A stretch of DNA of 64,000 bases from Rubrivivax sp. (GTDB lineage: Bacteria > Pseudomonadota > Gammaproteobacteria > Burkholderiales > Burkholderiaceae_C): contig JADCGP010000011.1 in the NCBI GenBank assembly GCA_020248915.1, positions 1 to 64,000 of the forward strand. The letters are read 5' to 3'. The translations under genes and the position numbers were made by a program. The notes beneath the pieces were generated by a model that was not told the origin of the DNA, ran no database searches, and saw only the letters and a list, made by a program, of their open reading frames with translations. The first letter of the stretch is position 1. Each line of letters opens with the position of its first letter. This document shows positions 45,935 to 55,886 of this stretch, piece by piece.

Positions 45935-46732
45935 TCAGACGGGGACGGTGTAGTTCAGCGTCATCCGCCCGCCGTCGACGAACACGATCTCGCCCGTGAC
46001 GTAGCTCGCCGCGTCGCTCAGCAGGAAGGCGACGACGTCGGCGATCTCGGCAGGCTCGCCCAGGCGCCGCATCGGGGTGCGGCTCAGGATGCGGGTCTTG
46101 GCCTCGTCGCTGGTCAGCACCGCGCTGCGCGCCAGTTCGGTGGCGATGGTGCCCGGCGCGACGGCGTTGACGCGGATGCCGTGCTCGGCCAGCGCCAGCG
46201 CCATCACGCGGGTCAGCTGGTCGATCGCGCCCTTGCTGGCGTTGTAGCTGGCGATCGACGGGATCGCCAGCGTGCCGTTGACACTGCTCATGTTGACGAT
46301 CGCGCCGCGCGCCGGCCCGTCGTTGCCGGCCAGCACGCGCGCCGCCGCCTGGCCGCACAGGAAGTGGCCCTTCAGGTTGACGTCGAGCACCGCGTCCCAG
46401 TCGGCCTCGGTGATGTCGAGGAAGGGCGCCGCCTTGAAGATGCCGGCGTTGTTCACCAGCCCGTCGAGCCGGCCGAGCGCCGCCAGCGTCGCGGCCATCG
46501 CGGCGTCCACGTCGGCGCGGCGGGCGACGTCGCAGCGCTGGAAGACCACGCGGCCGCCGGCCGCGCCGAGCTCCGCGGCCAGCGCCCGCCCGGCGTCCTC
46601 GGCCTGGTCCCACACGGCCACCGACGCGCCCTCGCGCACCAGGCGCCGGACGCAGGCCTCGCCGATGCCCTGCGCGCCGCCGGTGACGACGTAGGCGCGG
46701 CCGCCCAGGCCGAACTGGATGGTCTGCGACAT
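45935..46732 (-). CDS. short-chain dehydrogenase/reductase (SDR)
   Basis: This 265-residue Rossmann-fold oxidoreductase has the cofactor loop [10 protein letters not shown] (residues 17-26), NNAGIF, the catalytic SSVNGT/YNASKG (Ser, Tyr, Lys), and the C-terminal [10 protein letters not shown]. Position 40-45 (VAVWDQ, acidic after the second strand) suggests NAD+ rather than NADP+. AGGAGA lies just upstream of ATG 46732. It is followed downstream by the TMEM165 gene and preceded by the metallo-hydrolase. Its place beside the aromatic CoA-monooxygenase operon hints at a role in the same catabolic pathway, as hydroxyacyl or alicyclic alcohol dehydrogenase, but this is inferred. Confidence 0.88.
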   Translation of the reverse strand: MSQTIQFGLGGRAYVVTGGAQGIGEACVRRLVREGASVAVWDQAEDAGRALAAELGAAGGRVVFQRCDVARRADVDAAMAATLAALGRLDGLVNNAGIFKAAPFLDITEADWDAVLDVNLKGHFLCGQAAARVLAGNDGPARGAIVNMSSVNGTLAIPSIASYNASKGAIDQLTRVMALALAEHGIRVNAVAPGTIATELARSAVLTSDEAKTRILSRTPMRRLGEPAEIADVVAFLLSDAASYVTGEIVFVDGGRMTLNYTVPV

Positions 46733-46764
46733 GCGTATGCTCTCCTGCGGGGCGGCGTGCGCGC

Positions 46765-47730
46765 TCAGGCCCGGTCGAGCCAGATCGCCATGCCCTGGGC
46801 GTTGAGCTCGAGGTCGATCGCCAGCAGCTCGGCCACGCGCGCCCGCGGCAGCGTGCAGCCGTGCTCGGCCAGGCTGGCGCAGAAGATCTCGAGCTGGCCG
46901 GCCTTCAGCGCCTCGTGCCGGCGCGGGTGGGCCGCTTCGCGGCGCCCGAGCGCGACGAGTTCGGCCAGCAGGCCGAGCAGCAGCGCCCCGAGGCGCTGCA
47001 CGTCGTCGACGCGGCCGAAGTGGGTGAGGTAGACGCAGGCCGGGTCGCGCGCCAGCAGCCGGCGCACCGAGGCCTCCAGGGCGTCGGGCTCGAACTGCAC
47101 CGGCGTGGCCGTCGGCACGATCCAGGCGCCGCGCGGGGAGTCGAACTCGCGGTAGCTCAGGCCGAAGGTGTCGCCGGTGAACCAGCCGCGCGTCGCCTCG
47201 TCCCAGATGCAGTGGTGGTGCCGCGCGTGGCCGGGCGTGTCGGCTACCGCGAGCGCCCGGCCGCCGAACTCCACCGTCATGCCGTCGGCGCTGGCCACCA
47301 CGCGCTCGGCGGGCACCGGCACCACCTCGCCGTAGCTGCGCGCCATCTCTTCGGGCCCGTAGACCGCCGTCGCGCCGGCCCACAGTGCGCTCGGGTCGAT
47401 CATGTGGCGCGCGCCGCGCGGGTGCACCAGCATCCGCGCGCCGGGCAGCGCGCGCATCAGCGCACCGGCCCCGCCCGCGTGGTCGAGGTGGACGTGGGTC
47501 GGGATCACCCAGTCCACCGCGTCGCGACCGAGGCCGAGCGCCTCCAGCGCGCCCAGCAGGCGCGGCAGCGCGAAGCCGGTGCCGGTGTCGACGAACACGG
47601 CGCGGCCCGCCGCCACCACCAGCCAGGCGGCGTCGAAGTCGTCGCGATGGAACCCGGTGTCGATCGCGTAGACGCCGCCGCCGGCGTCGCGCATCCAAGT
47701 CGGCAGCGGGGAGTGCAGCGGTGAGGCCAT
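46765..47730 (-). CDS. MBL-fold metallo-hydrolase
   Basis: This 321-residue protein has the metallo-beta-lactamase signature [10 protein letters not shown] near residue 80. A metal-binding His lies in [13 protein letters not shown], Asp in FTGDTFGL, and a late His in YLTHFGRV. The start is set at ATG 47730, since the upstream extension is arginine-rich. Genes of this type accompany 2-aminobenzoyl-CoA/salicylyl-CoA monooxygenase clusters in Burkholderiales, where they may act as thioesterases or lactonases; the substrate is not established. It is divergent from the monooxygenase gene. It shares the control region holding the palindrome TTTACATGTAAA. Confidence 0.82.
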   Translation of the reverse strand: MASPLHSPLPTWMRDAGGGVYAIDTGFHRDDFDAAWLVVAAGRAVFVDTGTGFALPRLLGALEALGLGRDAVDWVIPTHVHLDHAGGAGALMRALPGARMLVHPRGARHMIDPSALWAGATAVYGPEEMARSYGEVVPVPAERVVASADGMTVEFGGRALAVADTPGHARHHHCIWDEATRGWFTGDTFGLSYREFDSPRGAWIVPTATPVQFEPDALEASVRRLLARDPACVYLTHFGRVDDVQRLGALLLGLLAELVALGRREAAHPRRHEALKAGQLEIFCASLAEHGCTLPRARVAELLAIDLELNAQGMAIWLDRA

Positions 47731-47774
47731 GGGTCGGATTCTGGCCGATGGCCGGCCGCGGCGCACCCGGATGC

Positions 47775-47786
47775 TTTACATGTAAA
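47775..47786. promoter_or_regulatory. 12-bp perfect palindrome in the divergent aromatic-CoA promoter region
   Basis: TTTACATGTAAA is perfectly palindromic and stands out as AT-rich. It lies 16 bases before the monooxygenase start and 44 bases before the metallo-hydrolase start, so one bound dimer could control both directions. The MarR-family regulator encoded at 52223-52696 is the nearest candidate. Confidence 0.6.
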
Positions 47787-47802
47787 CAATACGGCTGCGA
47801 CA

Positions 47803-50184
47803 ATGTCTGCCATGCGCATCGTCTGCATCGGCGGGGGCCCGGCGGGCCTCTACTTCGCGCTGCTGATGAAGCAGCTCGACCCGTCCCATCGCATCACCGT
47901 CGTCGAGCGCAACCGGCCCTACGACACGTTCGGCTGGGGCGTCGTGTTCAGCGACGCCACGATGGACAACATGCGCCAGTGGGACCGCGAGACCGCCGGG
48001 CAGATCGAGGTCGCGTTCAACCACTGGGACGACATCGAGCTGCACTTCAAGGGCCGCTGCATCCGCAGCGGCGGCCACGGCTTCGTCGGCATCGGGCGCA
48101 AGAAGCTGCTCAACATCCTGCAGCGGCGCTGCGAGGCGCTGGGCGTCGAGCTGGCGTTCGAGACCGAGGTCGACAGCGACACCGACTACCCGGATGCCGA
48201 CCTCGTGATCGCCAGCGACGGCATCAACTCGCGCATCCGCAACCGCTACGCCGAGGTCTTCCAGCCCGACATCGTCACGCGCCCCAACCGCTACATCTGG
48301 CTCGGCACGACGCGCCTGTTCGACGCCTTCAACTTCCTGTTCGAGAAGACCGAGCACGGCTGGTTCCAGGCCCACGTCTACAAGTTCGACCACCAGACGA
48401 CGACCTTCATCGTCGAGACGCCCGAGCCCGTGTGGAAGGCGCACGGGCTCGACGAGGCGAACACCGAGCAGTCGATCGCCTTCTGCGAGGCCCTGTTCGC
48501 CAGGCACCTGCAGGGCCACAAGCTGCTGTCCAACGCCCGCCACCTGCGCGGCAGCGCGTGGCTCAACTTCCAGCGCGTGCGCTGCCGGACCTGGCACCAC
48601 TTCAACGGCACCAGCCACGTCGTGCTGATGGGCGACGCCGTGCACACGGCGCACTTCGCCATCGGCTCGGGCACCAAGCTCGCGCTCGAGGACGCGATCG
48701 AGCTGGCGCGCCTGTTCCGCGACGCCGGCGCCGGGCTCGGCCGCAGCGCCGGGCGCGCGGAGATCCCGGCCGTGCTGGCGCAGTACCAGGCCGCGCGCGA
48801 GGTCGACGTGCTGCGCCTGCAGAACGCGGCCTGGAACGCGATGGAATGGTTCGAGGTCGTCGGCACGCGCTACTGCGACCAGCTGCCGCCCGAGCAGTTC
48901 ATGTACAGCATGCTGACGCGCAGCCAGCGCATCAGCCACGAGAACCTGCGGCTGCGCGATGCCGGCTGGCTGGAGGGCTTCGAACGCTGGTTCGCCGAGC
49001 GCAGCGGCGTGCCGGCGGCGCCTGCGGCCAGGCCGCCGCGCCCGATGTTCACGCCCTTCACGCTGCGCGGCATGACGGTGCCCAACCGCGTGGTCGTGTC
49101 GCCGATGGCGATGTACTCGGCCGTCGACGGGATGCCCGGCGACTTCCACCTCGTGCACTTCGGCGCGCGCGCGCTCGGCGGGGCCGGCCTGATCTACACC
49201 GAGATGACCTGCCCGAGCCCCGCGGCGCGGATCACGCCGGGCTGCGCCGGGCTGTGGAACGACGCCCAGCGCGACGCCTGGAAGCGCATCGTCGACTTCG
49301 TGCACGCCGGCTCGGGCGCGAAGATGGGGCTGCAGATCGGCCACGCCGGGCGCAAGGGCAGCACCCAGCTGGGCTGGGAGCGCATGGACGAGCCGCTCGA
49401 GCGGGGTCCGGGCGAGGGCGCCGACCCGAACTGGCCGCTCGTCAGCGCGTCGGCCATCGCCTACGGCCCGACCAACCAGGTCCCGCGCGAGATGACCCGC
49501 GCCGACATGCTTCAGGTCATCGAGGAGTTCGTCGCCGCCGCCCGCCGCGGCGCCGAGGCCGGCTTCGACATCCTCGAGCTGCACTGCGCGCACGGCTACC
49601 TGCTGTCGAGCTTCCTGTCGCCGCTCACCAACCGGCGCGGCGACGCCTGGGGCGGCAGCGTGCCCAACCGCGCGCGCTTCCCGCTCGAGCTGTTCGAGGC
49701 GCTGCGCGCGGCGTGGCCGGCCGACCGGCCGATCTCGGTGCGGCTGTCCTGCCACGACTGGTTTCCGGGCGGCAACACCGCCGACGACGCGGTGGCGATC
49801 GCGCGCCTGTTCCGGGCCGCCGGCGTCGACATCATCGACTGCAGCTCGGGCCAGGTCGTGCGCGAGCAGAGGCCGGTGTATGGCCGCATGTGGCAGACAC
49901 CATTCGCCGACCGCATCCGCAACGAGGTCGGCATCCCGACGGTGGCCGTGGGCTCGATCTTCGAGGCCGACCACGTCAACATGGTGATCGCCGCCGGGCG
50001 CGCCGACCTGTGCGCGGTGGCCCGCCCGCACCTGGCCGACCCGGCCTGGACGCTGCACGAGGCGGCCCGGGTGGGCCACGACGCGATCGCCTGGCCGGTG
50101 CAGTACCTGAGCGGGCGCAGCCAGTACGAGACCAACCTGCGCCGCGCGGCCACCCTGGCGGGCGACTCCGGAGCCAAGGCATGA
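47803..50184 (+). CDS. bifunctional salicylyl-/2-aminobenzoyl-CoA 5-monooxygenase/oxidoreductase
   Basis: This 793-residue two-domain flavoenzyme has a PHBH-like FAD monooxygenase in residues 1 to ~390 ([16 protein letters not shown] dinucleotide motif, [24 protein letters not shown] for FAD ribityl). From about 405 to the end it is an Old-Yellow-Enzyme-like FMN oxidoreductase ([46 protein letters not shown]). This is the architecture of 2-aminobenzoyl-CoA monooxygenase/reductase from Azoarcus and of the annotated salicylyl-CoA 5-hydroxylases. Such enzymes hydroxylate, and may then reduce, a CoA-activated ring. An in-frame ATG at 47812 is an alternative start. The stop overlaps the next ATG. 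Confidence 0.92.
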   Translation: MSAMRIVCIGGGPAGLYFALLMKQLDPSHRITVVERNRPYDTFGWGVVFSDATMDNMRQWDRETAGQIEVAFNHWDDIELHFKGRCIRSGGHGFVGIGRKKLLNILQRRCEALGVELAFETEVDSDTDYPDADLVIASDGINSRIRNRYAEVFQPDIVTRPNRYIWLGTTRLFDAFNFLFEKTEHGWFQAHVYKFDHQTTTFIVETPEPVWKAHGLDEANTEQSIAFCEALFARHLQGHKLLSNARHLRGSAWLNFQRVRCRTWHHFNGTSHVVLMGDAVHTAHFAIGSGTKLALEDAIELARLFRDAGAGLGRSAGRAEIPAVLAQYQAAREVDVLRLQNAAWNAMEWFEVVGTRYCDQLPPEQFMYSMLTRSQRISHENLRLRDAGWLEGFERWFAERSGVPAAPAARPPRPMFTPFTLRGMTVPNRVVVSPMAMYSAVDGMPGDFHLVHFGARALGGAGLIYTEMTCPSPAARITPGCAGLWNDAQRDAWKRIVDFVHAGSGAKMGLQIGHAGRKGSTQLGWERMDEPLERGPGEGADPNWPLVSASAIAYGPTNQVPREMTRADMLQVIEEFVAAARRGAEAGFDILELHCAHGYLLSSFLSPLTNRRGDAWGGSVPNRARFPLELFEALRAAWPADRPISVRLSCHDWFPGGNTADDAVAIARLFRAAGVDIIDCSSGQVVREQRPVYGRMWQTPFADRIRNEVGIPTVAVGSIFEADHVNMVIAAGRADLCAVARPHLADPAWTLHEAARVGHDAIAWPVQYLSGRSQYETNLRRAATLAGDSGAKA

Positions 50185-51011
50185 ACGAGGACAGGCGACC
50201 GTTCAAGGACTACGCCGCACGCCACTTCCGCTGGCAGTGCAGCAGCGACGGCCGGGTGGCGACGATCACGCTGGACCGCCCGGAGAAGAAGAACCCGCTC
50301 ACCTTCGACAGCTACGCCGAGCTGCGCGACCTGTTCCTGGGCCTGGCCCGCGCGAGCGACGTGCGCGCGGTCGTGCTCACCGGGGCAGGCGGCAACTTCT
50401 GCTCCGGCGGCGACGTGTTCGAGATCATCGAGCCGCTCACCCGGATGCCGGCGCCCGAGCTGCTGCGCTTCACGCGCATGACCGGCGACCTGGTCAAGGC
50501 CATGAAGCGCGCGCCGCAGCCGATCGTGGCCGCGGTGGACGGCATCTGCGCCGGCGCCGGCGCGATGATCGCGCTCGCCTCCGACCTGCGTCTGGGTACG
50601 CCGCAGGCGCGGACGGCCTTCCTGTTCACACGCGTCGGCCTGGCCGGGGCCGACATGGGCGCCTGCGGGCTGCTGCCGCGCGTCATCGGGCAGGGCCGCG
50701 CGGCCGAGCTGCTGTTCAACGGCCGCGCGATGAGCGCCGACGAGGGTCTGACCTGGGGCTGGTTCAACGCGCTTCACGCGCGCGAAGACCTGCTCGCCAG
50801 GGCCGAGTCCCAGGCGCGTGCGCTCGCCGACGGGCCGTGGTTCGCCCACACGGTGACCAAGACGATGCTGAACCAGGAGTGGGCGATGGGCATCGAGGAG
50901 ATGATCGAGAGCGAGGCCCAGGCCCAGGCGCTGTGCATGCTGACGCAGGACTTCCGGCGCGCCTTCGAGGCCTTCGCCGCGAAGCAGGCGCCGAAGTTCC
51001 AGGGCGACTGA
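50181..51011 (+). CDS. enoyl-CoA hydratase/isomerase family protein
   Basis: This 276-residue crotonase-fold protein has [17 protein letters not shown] near residue 28 and [13 protein letters not shown] (oxyanion-hole region, residues 70-82). [20 protein letters not shown] marks the second oxyanion element, and [21 protein letters not shown] the catalytic loop. The second-catalytic position, usually Glu, is Asp in GADMG, so exact chemistry (hydratase, hydrolase or isomerase) is unsure. It overlaps the monooxygenase stop by 4 bases and lies in the same operon, so it likely processes ring-reduced CoA thioesters in the aromatic pathway. Confidence 0.88.
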   Translation: MNEDRRPFKDYAARHFRWQCSSDGRVATITLDRPEKKNPLTFDSYAELRDLFLGLARASDVRAVVLTGAGGNFCSGGDVFEIIEPLTRMPAPELLRFTRMTGDLVKAMKRAPQPIVAAVDGICAGAGAMIALASDLRLGTPQARTAFLFTRVGLAGADMGACGLLPRVIGQGRAAELLFNGRAMSADEGLTWGWFNALHAREDLLARAESQARALADGPWFAHTVTKTMLNQEWAMGIEEMIESEAQAQALCMLTQDFRRAFEAFAAKQAPKFQGD

Positions 51012-51024
51012 CGCCGCGCTCGCC

Positions 51025-52278
51025 ATGGACTCCCGGCTGCAGCACCTCGCGGTGCCGTTCTTCGACGATCGCCACCGCGCGCTGGCGACCGAGCTCGACA
51101 GCTGGGCCGCTGCCCGCCTCGGTGCGGTCGACCACCACGACACCGACGCCGCCTGCCGCGCGCTCGTGCGCGCGCTCGGCGGCGCGGGCTTCCTGCGCCA
51201 CTGCGTGCCGGCCGCGCATGGCGGAGCGAGCGAGCATCTCGACTCGCGCTCGCTGGTCGTCTGCCGCGAGACGCTGGCCCGCCACGACGGCCTGGCGGAC
51301 TTCGCGTTCGCGATGCAGGGCCTGGGCAGCGGGCCGATCACGCTGGAAGGCAGCGACGACCTCAGGCGTGCGATCCTGCCGCGCGTCGCGCGCGGCGAGT
51401 GCATCACCGCCTTCGCGCTCAGCGAGCCCGACGCCGGCAGCGACGTCGCTGCGATGCAGTGCGCCGCGCGCCAGGACGGCGACGGCTGGGTGCTCGACGG
51501 CGAGAAGACGTGGATCAGCAACGGCGGCATCGCCGACGTCTACTGCGTGTTCGCCCGCACCGTCGAGGGCCCGGGCGCTGCGGCGGTGCCGGCCGCGGGC
51601 GCTGCGCCCACGAAGGGCACCCGCGGCATCAGCGCCTTCGTCGTGCACGCCGGCACGCCCGGGCTCGAGATCGCCGAGCGCATCGACGTCATCGCGCCGC
51701 ACCCGCTGGCGCGTTTGCGCTTCCGCGGCTGCCGCGTGCCGGCGTCGCAGCTGCTCGGCCGCCCCGGCGAGGGCTTCAAGCTCGCGATGCGCACGCTCGA
51801 CATCTTCCGCGCCTCGGTGGCCGCGGCCGCGCTCGGATTCGCGCGGCGCGCGCTCGACGAGGCGCTCGACCACGCACGCGGCCGGCGCATGTTCGGCGGC
51901 GCCCTCGCCGACCTGCAGCTGACGCAGGCGACGCTGGGCGACATGGCCGCCGACATCGACGCCGCCGCGCTGCTGACCTACCGCGCCGCCTGGATGCGCG
52001 ACGTCAACGTCAGCGAGGCCCAGCCCTCGGGTGCCGCGCGCACCACGCGCGAGGCCGCCATGGCCAAGATGGTTGCCACCGAGAACGCGCAGCGGGTGAT
52101 CGACCGGGCGCTGCAGCTGCACGGCGGCCGCGGCGTGCAGGTCGGCTCGGCGGTCGAGTCGCTCTACCGCGAGATCCGCGCGCTGCGCATCTACGAGGGT
52201 GCCACCGAGGTGCAGCGGCTGATCATCGGCCGCGATCTGCTGGCGGCAGCGTCTGCTTCAGGCGCCCGAGCAGCCTGA
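51025..52278 (+). CDS. acyl-CoA dehydrogenase family protein
   Basis: This 417-residue FAD flavoprotein has a helical N-terminal domain and the FAD/substrate signature [17 protein letters not shown] around residues 131-147. [32 protein letters not shown] and the catalytic glutamate in [21 protein letters not shown] complete the family set. The enzyme introduces a double bond alpha-beta to the thioester, passing electrons to ETF. It lies 13 bases after the enoyl-CoA hydratase-like gene, so it is part of the aromatic-CoA operon. Its last 56 bases overlap, on the other strand, the 3' end of the MarR gene. Confidence 0.92.
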   Translation: MDSRLQHLAVPFFDDRHRALATELDSWAAARLGAVDHHDTDAACRALVRALGGAGFLRHCVPAAHGGASEHLDSRSLVVCRETLARHDGLADFAFAMQGLGSGPITLEGSDDLRRAILPRVARGECITAFALSEPDAGSDVAAMQCAARQDGDGWVLDGEKTWISNGGIADVYCVFARTVEGPGAAAVPAAGAAPTKGTRGISAFVVHAGTPGLEIAERIDVIAPHPLARLRFRGCRVPASQLLGRPGEGFKLAMRTLDIFRASVAAAALGFARRALDEALDHARGRRMFGGALADLQLTQATLGDMAADIDAAALLTYRAAWMRDVNVSEAQPSGAARTTREAAMAKMVATENAQRVIDRALQLHGGRGVQVGSAVESLYREIRALRIYEGATEVQRLIIGRDLLAAASASGARAA

Positions 52279-52696
52279 ACAGCTCGGCCTGCTCGGCGCC
52301 GTCCAGGCCGCCGAGCAGCTCCACCACCCAGCCCTCGTGGGCGCGCGCCATCGTGCGGAACTGGCGCTTGCCCTCGGGCGTCAGCAGCACGGTGCAGGAG
52401 CGGCGGTCCCGCGGGTCGTCGCGCCGCTCGACCAGCCCCTCGGCCACCAGCCGGTCGGTCAGCCCGGTGACGTTGCCGCCGGTCACCATCAGCCGCCGCG
52501 ACAGCTCGCGCATCTTCATGCCCTGGGGGTGGCGGTCGAGCTGCGCCATCAGGTCGAAGCGGGCGAGGGAGTTGCCCCACTGGGCGCGCAGCCGCTGGCG
52601 CAGCGGGGCCTCGACCAGGTTGGTGCAGGCCAGCAGCCGCAGCCAAAGCCGCAGCGCGAGGTGATCGTCGTCGTTGGTGCGTGACTCGGTGTCCAT
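52223..52696 (-). CDS. MarR-family transcriptional regulator
   Basis: This 157-residue winged-helix dimeric regulator has [20 protein letters not shown] (recognition helices, residues ~64-85) followed by the wing [23 protein letters not shown]. MarR proteins of this type usually repress aromatic degradation genes until a CoA ester or aromatic ligand binds. It faces the aromatic-CoA operon, overlapping the 3' end of the acyl-CoA dehydrogenase gene by 56 bases. The palindrome at 47775 upstream of the operon is its most likely operator; this is inferred. Confidence 0.88.
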   Translation of the reverse strand: MDTESRTNDDDHLALRLWLRLLACTNLVEAPLRQRLRAQWGNSLARFDLMAQLDRHPQGMKMRELSRRLMVTGGNVTGLTDRLVAEGLVERRDDPRDRRSCTVLLTPEGKRQFRTMARAHEGWVVELLGGLDGAEQAELFRLLGRLKQTLPPADRGR

Positions 52697-52739
52697 CGCG
52701 ACGTCCCGGGCCGGGGCTGCGGTGCGGCCCGGGCAGGGG

Positions 52740-53972
52740 TCACGAGCCGCCGACGATCGTCCAGAGGCGCGCGATGTCGGCCGTGCCGTCCTTGCCCTTC
52801 ACCCCGCGCAGCGTCGCGATCGCCTGGGCGCGGTTCTTGCCCGACTGGAGCTGCGCCATGCCGAGCCGCAGCTGCGCCTCGTCGGGCCGCTTAAGCCCGC
52901 CCTTGGCGATGCCCTGCTGGATCAGCTGCAGGCCTCTGTCGAACTCGCCCATCGACACGTGGGCGAAGCCCACCTGAACCAGCCGGTCGCCTTCCTTGTC
53001 GCCCGCGGCCTCTGCAGCCTGGCCCGCGATCGCGGCCTTGGCGTCGCCGGCCTGCTTGGTCGCCAGGTCGCGCAGGCGCTGGTGACGTGCCGCCTCCGCG
53101 CCAGCTCCGAGGACGCCGGCCCTGTAACCCTGCTCGACGATGCGCAGCGCCTCGGCCGGCAGCCCGGCCTGCAGCGCGAGCTGCGCCATCTCCATGTACT
53201 CCTCGGTCTTGGACAGCGTGCCGCTGGCCAGCCGCAGACGCAGCACGTCGAGCTCGTAGCGCGGGTTGAAGCCGGCCTTGCGCGGCAACCGGCCGAGGTA
53301 GGCGCTCCAGTAGTCCTTCTTCGGGTAGTTCAGCAGCAGCTTCTCGAGCGTGGCGACGTAGGCGCTGGTCTGACCGAGGCGCTGCTGCGCATCGGCCAGC
53401 CGCAGCAGGTCGCCCTCGTCCGGCCGGCGACCGGCCTGCTCGGCGGCCGCCACGGCCGCGCCGGCATCGCGGGCGATGGCGTTGAAGTCGCCGCTGGCCG
53501 ACTGCAGGTACTGCTGCAGCTGGCGCACGGTCGGGCTGTTGTTGCCGGCGGCCACGGCCTTGGCCAGCCACTCGGAGGCCTTGGGGTTGTTGCGCTGCTG
53601 CGCATGGGCCGAGGCCAGCTGCTCGGCCACCTGGCCAAGCTCGGCGCCGGACACCCCGCCGGCCACCACCTCGAGCGCCTGGATCGCGGCCGGCAGGTCG
53701 CCGGCGCGCTGCGCGGCGGCGGCCTTCATCTTGTTGACCGTCAGCCGCTCGGCCGCCGTAAGCCCCGCCACGCCCTCGGCCTCGCGCGCCTTGGCCAGCG
53801 CCTCGCGCGCCTTGCCCTGGCGCAGCAACTCGCCCGCCTGCTGCAGCGGCTTGCCGACCTCGGCGCGCATGCCCTGCGCGTGCGCAGGCGCCGACATGGC
53901 GGTCAACAGGGCCAGGCCGGCTGTGGCCAGCGCGGTGGAAAGCGACCCCCAGGCCGCGCGCGTGGTCTTCAT
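52740..53972 (-). CDS. periplasmic TPR-repeat protein of the TonB-ExbBDD operon
   Basis: This 410-residue protein has an N-terminal signal (residues 1-32, ending APAHA) and then helical repeats of TPR type. Examples are AGELLRQGKAREALAKAREAEGV and LVQVGFAHVSMGEFDRGLQLIQQGIAKGG. Its last residues, ATLRGVKGKDGTADIARLWTIVG, resemble those of TPR proteins that follow tonB-exbB-exbD-exbD genes in betaproteobacteria, comparable to the Vibrio TtpC-type accessory. It is expected to act in the periplasm with the energising complex. It begins 5 bases after the stop of exbD. The exact role is unknown. Confidence 0.78.
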   Translation of the reverse strand: MKTTRAAWGSLSTALATAGLALLTAMSAPAHAQGMRAEVGKPLQQAGELLRQGKAREALAKAREAEGVAGLTAAERLTVNKMKAAAAQRAGDLPAAIQALEVVAGGVSGAELGQVAEQLASAHAQQRNNPKASEWLAKAVAAGNNSPTVRQLQQYLQSASGDFNAIARDAGAAVAAAEQAGRRPDEGDLLRLADAQQRLGQTSAYVATLEKLLLNYPKKDYWSAYLGRLPRKAGFNPRYELDVLRLRLASGTLSKTEEYMEMAQLALQAGLPAEALRIVEQGYRAGVLGAGAEAARHQRLRDLATKQAGDAKAAIAGQAAEAAGDKEGDRLVQVGFAHVSMGEFDRGLQLIQQGIAKGGLKRPDEAQLRLGMAQLQSGKNRAQAIATLRGVKGKDGTADIARLWTIVGGS

Positions 53973-53976
53973 GGCG

Positions 53977-54402
53977 CTACAGGAACTGCTCGTTGCCGAC
54001 GATGCCGATCTTCGTGACCCCGAGCCGCTGCGCCGAGGCCATGATCATCGCGACCACCTTGTAGGTGACCAGCTTGTTCGGACGCAGGTGCACCTCGGGC
54101 TGGTCGGGCTGCGCGGCGACGCTGGCCAGCCGCGCCTCCAGCGTTGCGCGGTCCGGGATGATCTCCCCGTTCCAGCCGATGGTGCCGTCGAAGTCGACGT
54201 CGATGCGGATGATCTCCGGCGGCTTGGGCGGCGGCTGGTTCTGGTTGGGAACCGGCATGTTCATCTTGACCGCGTGCGTCTGGATCGGGATCGTGATGAT
54301 GAACATGATCAGGAGGACCAGCATCACGTCGATCAGCGGCGTGGTGTTGATGTCCACCATCACCTCGCCTTCCTCGCTGCCGGAGCCGACATTCATTCCC
54401 AT
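53977..54402 (-). CDS. exbD: ExbD/TolR-family protein (second copy)
   Basis: This 141-residue protein has one N-terminal membrane helix (NTTPLIDVMLVLLIMFIITIPI, with the conserved Asp that carries protons), a Pro-rich linker (NQNQPPPKPP), and the periplasmic ExbD domain (EVHLRPNKLVTYKVVAMIMASAQRLG). With ExbB it uses the proton gradient to power TonB. The start at 54402 has GGGGG spaced correctly. The longer Pro-rich linker distinguishes it from the other ExbD, so the two are not redundant copies but form a paired ExbDD. Confidence 0.92.
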   Translation of the reverse strand: MGMNVGSGSEEGEVMVDINTTPLIDVMLVLLIMFIITIPIQTHAVKMNMPVPNQNQPPPKPPEIIRIDVDFDGTIGWNGEIIPDRATLEARLASVAAQPDQPEVHLRPNKLVTYKVVAMIMASAQRLGVTKIGIVGNEQFL

Positions 54403-54418
54403 GGCTGCCCCCGATACC

Positions 54419-54865
54419 TCAGTTCGCCCGCGCCGCGGCACCCGCCGGCGGCTCGGTGATGAAGCCGACCTTGAAGATGCCGGCGCGCTGGCAGGCGACG
54501 ACCACGCGGCCGACCGACTCGTAGCGCACCTCCATGTCGCCGCGGATGTGCACCTCGGGCTGCGGCTCCTTGACCGCCTCCACCTTGAGCCGGGCGACCA
54601 GCGTCTCGATGTCGGGCATGCGCTCCAGCCCCCAGAACACCTCGCCGTCGCGGTTGACCGCGATGACGATGTTCTCGGGCTTGGTCTGCAGCGGGATGTT
54701 GCGCTCCCGGGGCAGCTCGAGCTTGATCGACTGCGTGACCACCGGCACCGTGATCAGGAAGATGATCAGCAGCACCAGCATCACGTCCACCAGCGGCGTG
54801 GTGTTGATCGTGTTGTTGAGCTGGTCCTCGCCGTCGGCGTCGGCCGGACCGACTTGCATCGACAT
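54419..54865 (-). CDS. exbD: ExbD/TolR-family protein (first copy)
   Basis: This 148-residue protein has the same topology as its downstream partner: a membrane helix with NTTPLVDVMLVLLIIFLITVPV, containing the essential Asp, then a periplasmic domain (DGEVFWGLERMPDIETLVARL, EVHIRGDMEVRYESVGRVVVACQRAG). A good Shine-Dalgarno (GAGGAG, 9-base spacing) precedes ATG 54865. It lies 34 bases after exbB. Tandem exbD genes after exbB are known in Xanthomonas and betaproteobacteria. Confidence 0.93.
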   Translation of the reverse strand: MSMQVGPADADGEDQLNNTINTTPLVDVMLVLLIIFLITVPVVTQSIKLELPRERNIPLQTKPENIVIAVNRDGEVFWGLERMPDIETLVARLKVEAVKEPQPEVHIRGDMEVRYESVGRVVVACQRAGIFKVGFITEPPAGAAARAN

Positions 54866-54899
54866 CGTGCTTTCTCCTCGGCCCGCGTGCGGCGCGCGC

Positions 54900-55736
54900 T
54901 CAGCGCTTGCCGGACAGCAGCACGTTGAGCAGGTCGCCCGAGAAGGCGCGGGTGGAGTCCATCACGGCCTTGTTGCGGCGGATCAGCCAGTTGTAGCCCA
55001 TCACCGCCGGCACGGCGACCGCCAGGCCGATGGCCGTCATGATCAGCGCCTCGCCCACCGGACCCGCCACCTTGTCGATCGAGGCCTGGCCGCTGATGCC
55101 GATCTTGACGAGCGCGTTGTAGATGCCCCAGACGGTGCCGAACAGGCCGACGAACGGCGCGGTCGAGCCGACGGTGGCCAGGAAGGCCAGGCCATCCTGC
55201 AGCCGGTTGTTGATGCTGCCCACCGCGCGGTCGATCGACATGCTGATCCAGGTGTGCTTGTCGATGCTCTCCACCATCGTGCCTTCGTGGTGATCGCTCG
55301 CCTGGATGCCGGTCTCGGCGATGTAGCGGAAGGCGGATCCTTCCTTCAGCGAGCCGACGCCGGACTTGACCGAACTCGCCTTCCAGAACGCGTCGGCGTC
55401 TTCGCGGGCGCTCCTGAGCATCGCGCGCTGCTCGAACACCTTCGTGAAGATGATGTACCACGAGCCCATCGACATGATCACCATGATCACGAGGGTGCCC
55501 TTGGCGACCCAGTCGCCCTGGTTCCACAGCGCCTTCAGGCCGTAGGGGTTCTCGACGGCTTCCTCGGTGACCGCTGCCGAAGGCGGTGCGGCGGGCGCGG
55601 CCGCGGGAGCCGGCGCCTGGGCGGCCGGCGCCGACGCGGCCTGTGCATGGGCCGGCAGCGGCACGAGGGCCGACACCGTGACGGTGGTGATCAGGGCGGC
55701 GGCCAGTGACGCACGCAGGACATTGAACAAGGACAT
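54900..55736 (-). CDS. exbB: ExbB/TolQ/MotA-family proton channel protein
   Basis: This 278-residue inner-membrane protein has a cleavable-looking signal (ending LPAHA, residue 30) and a Pro/Ala-rich segment of ~28 residues. Three helices follow: LVIMVIMSMGSWYIIFTK, then LAFLATVGSTAPFVGLFGTVWGIYNAL and ALIMTAIGLAVAVPAVMGYNWL, the ExbB/TolQ core. It forms a pentameric proton channel with the ExbD proteins to energise TonB. GGAGG lies 5 bases before the ATG. The N-terminal export signal is the form seen in many betaproteobacterial and pseudomonad ExbB proteins. Confidence 0.93.
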   Translation of the reverse strand: MSLFNVLRASLAAALITTVTVSALVPLPAHAQAASAPAAQAPAPAAAPAAPPSAAVTEEAVENPYGLKALWNQGDWVAKGTLVIMVIMSMGSWYIIFTKVFEQRAMLRSAREDADAFWKASSVKSGVGSLKEGSAFRYIAETGIQASDHHEGTMVESIDKHTWISMSIDRAVGSINNRLQDGLAFLATVGSTAPFVGLFGTVWGIYNALVKIGISGQASIDKVAGPVGEALIMTAIGLAVAVPAVMGYNWLIRRNKAVMDSTRAFSGDLLNVLLSGKR

Positions 55737-55886
55737 GGGGCCTCCGGGATCTCGGACTTTGGCTCTGTGGTGGGACGGCGCGGTCGCTGCGGCGGAGCGC
55801 CTCGGGGTTTGCTCTTGCGGATCGGTTTGCGGGCGGTCGTGCGGCGTGCAGGGGATCCGTTCACAACCGTCCGGATGCTGCTGGGC

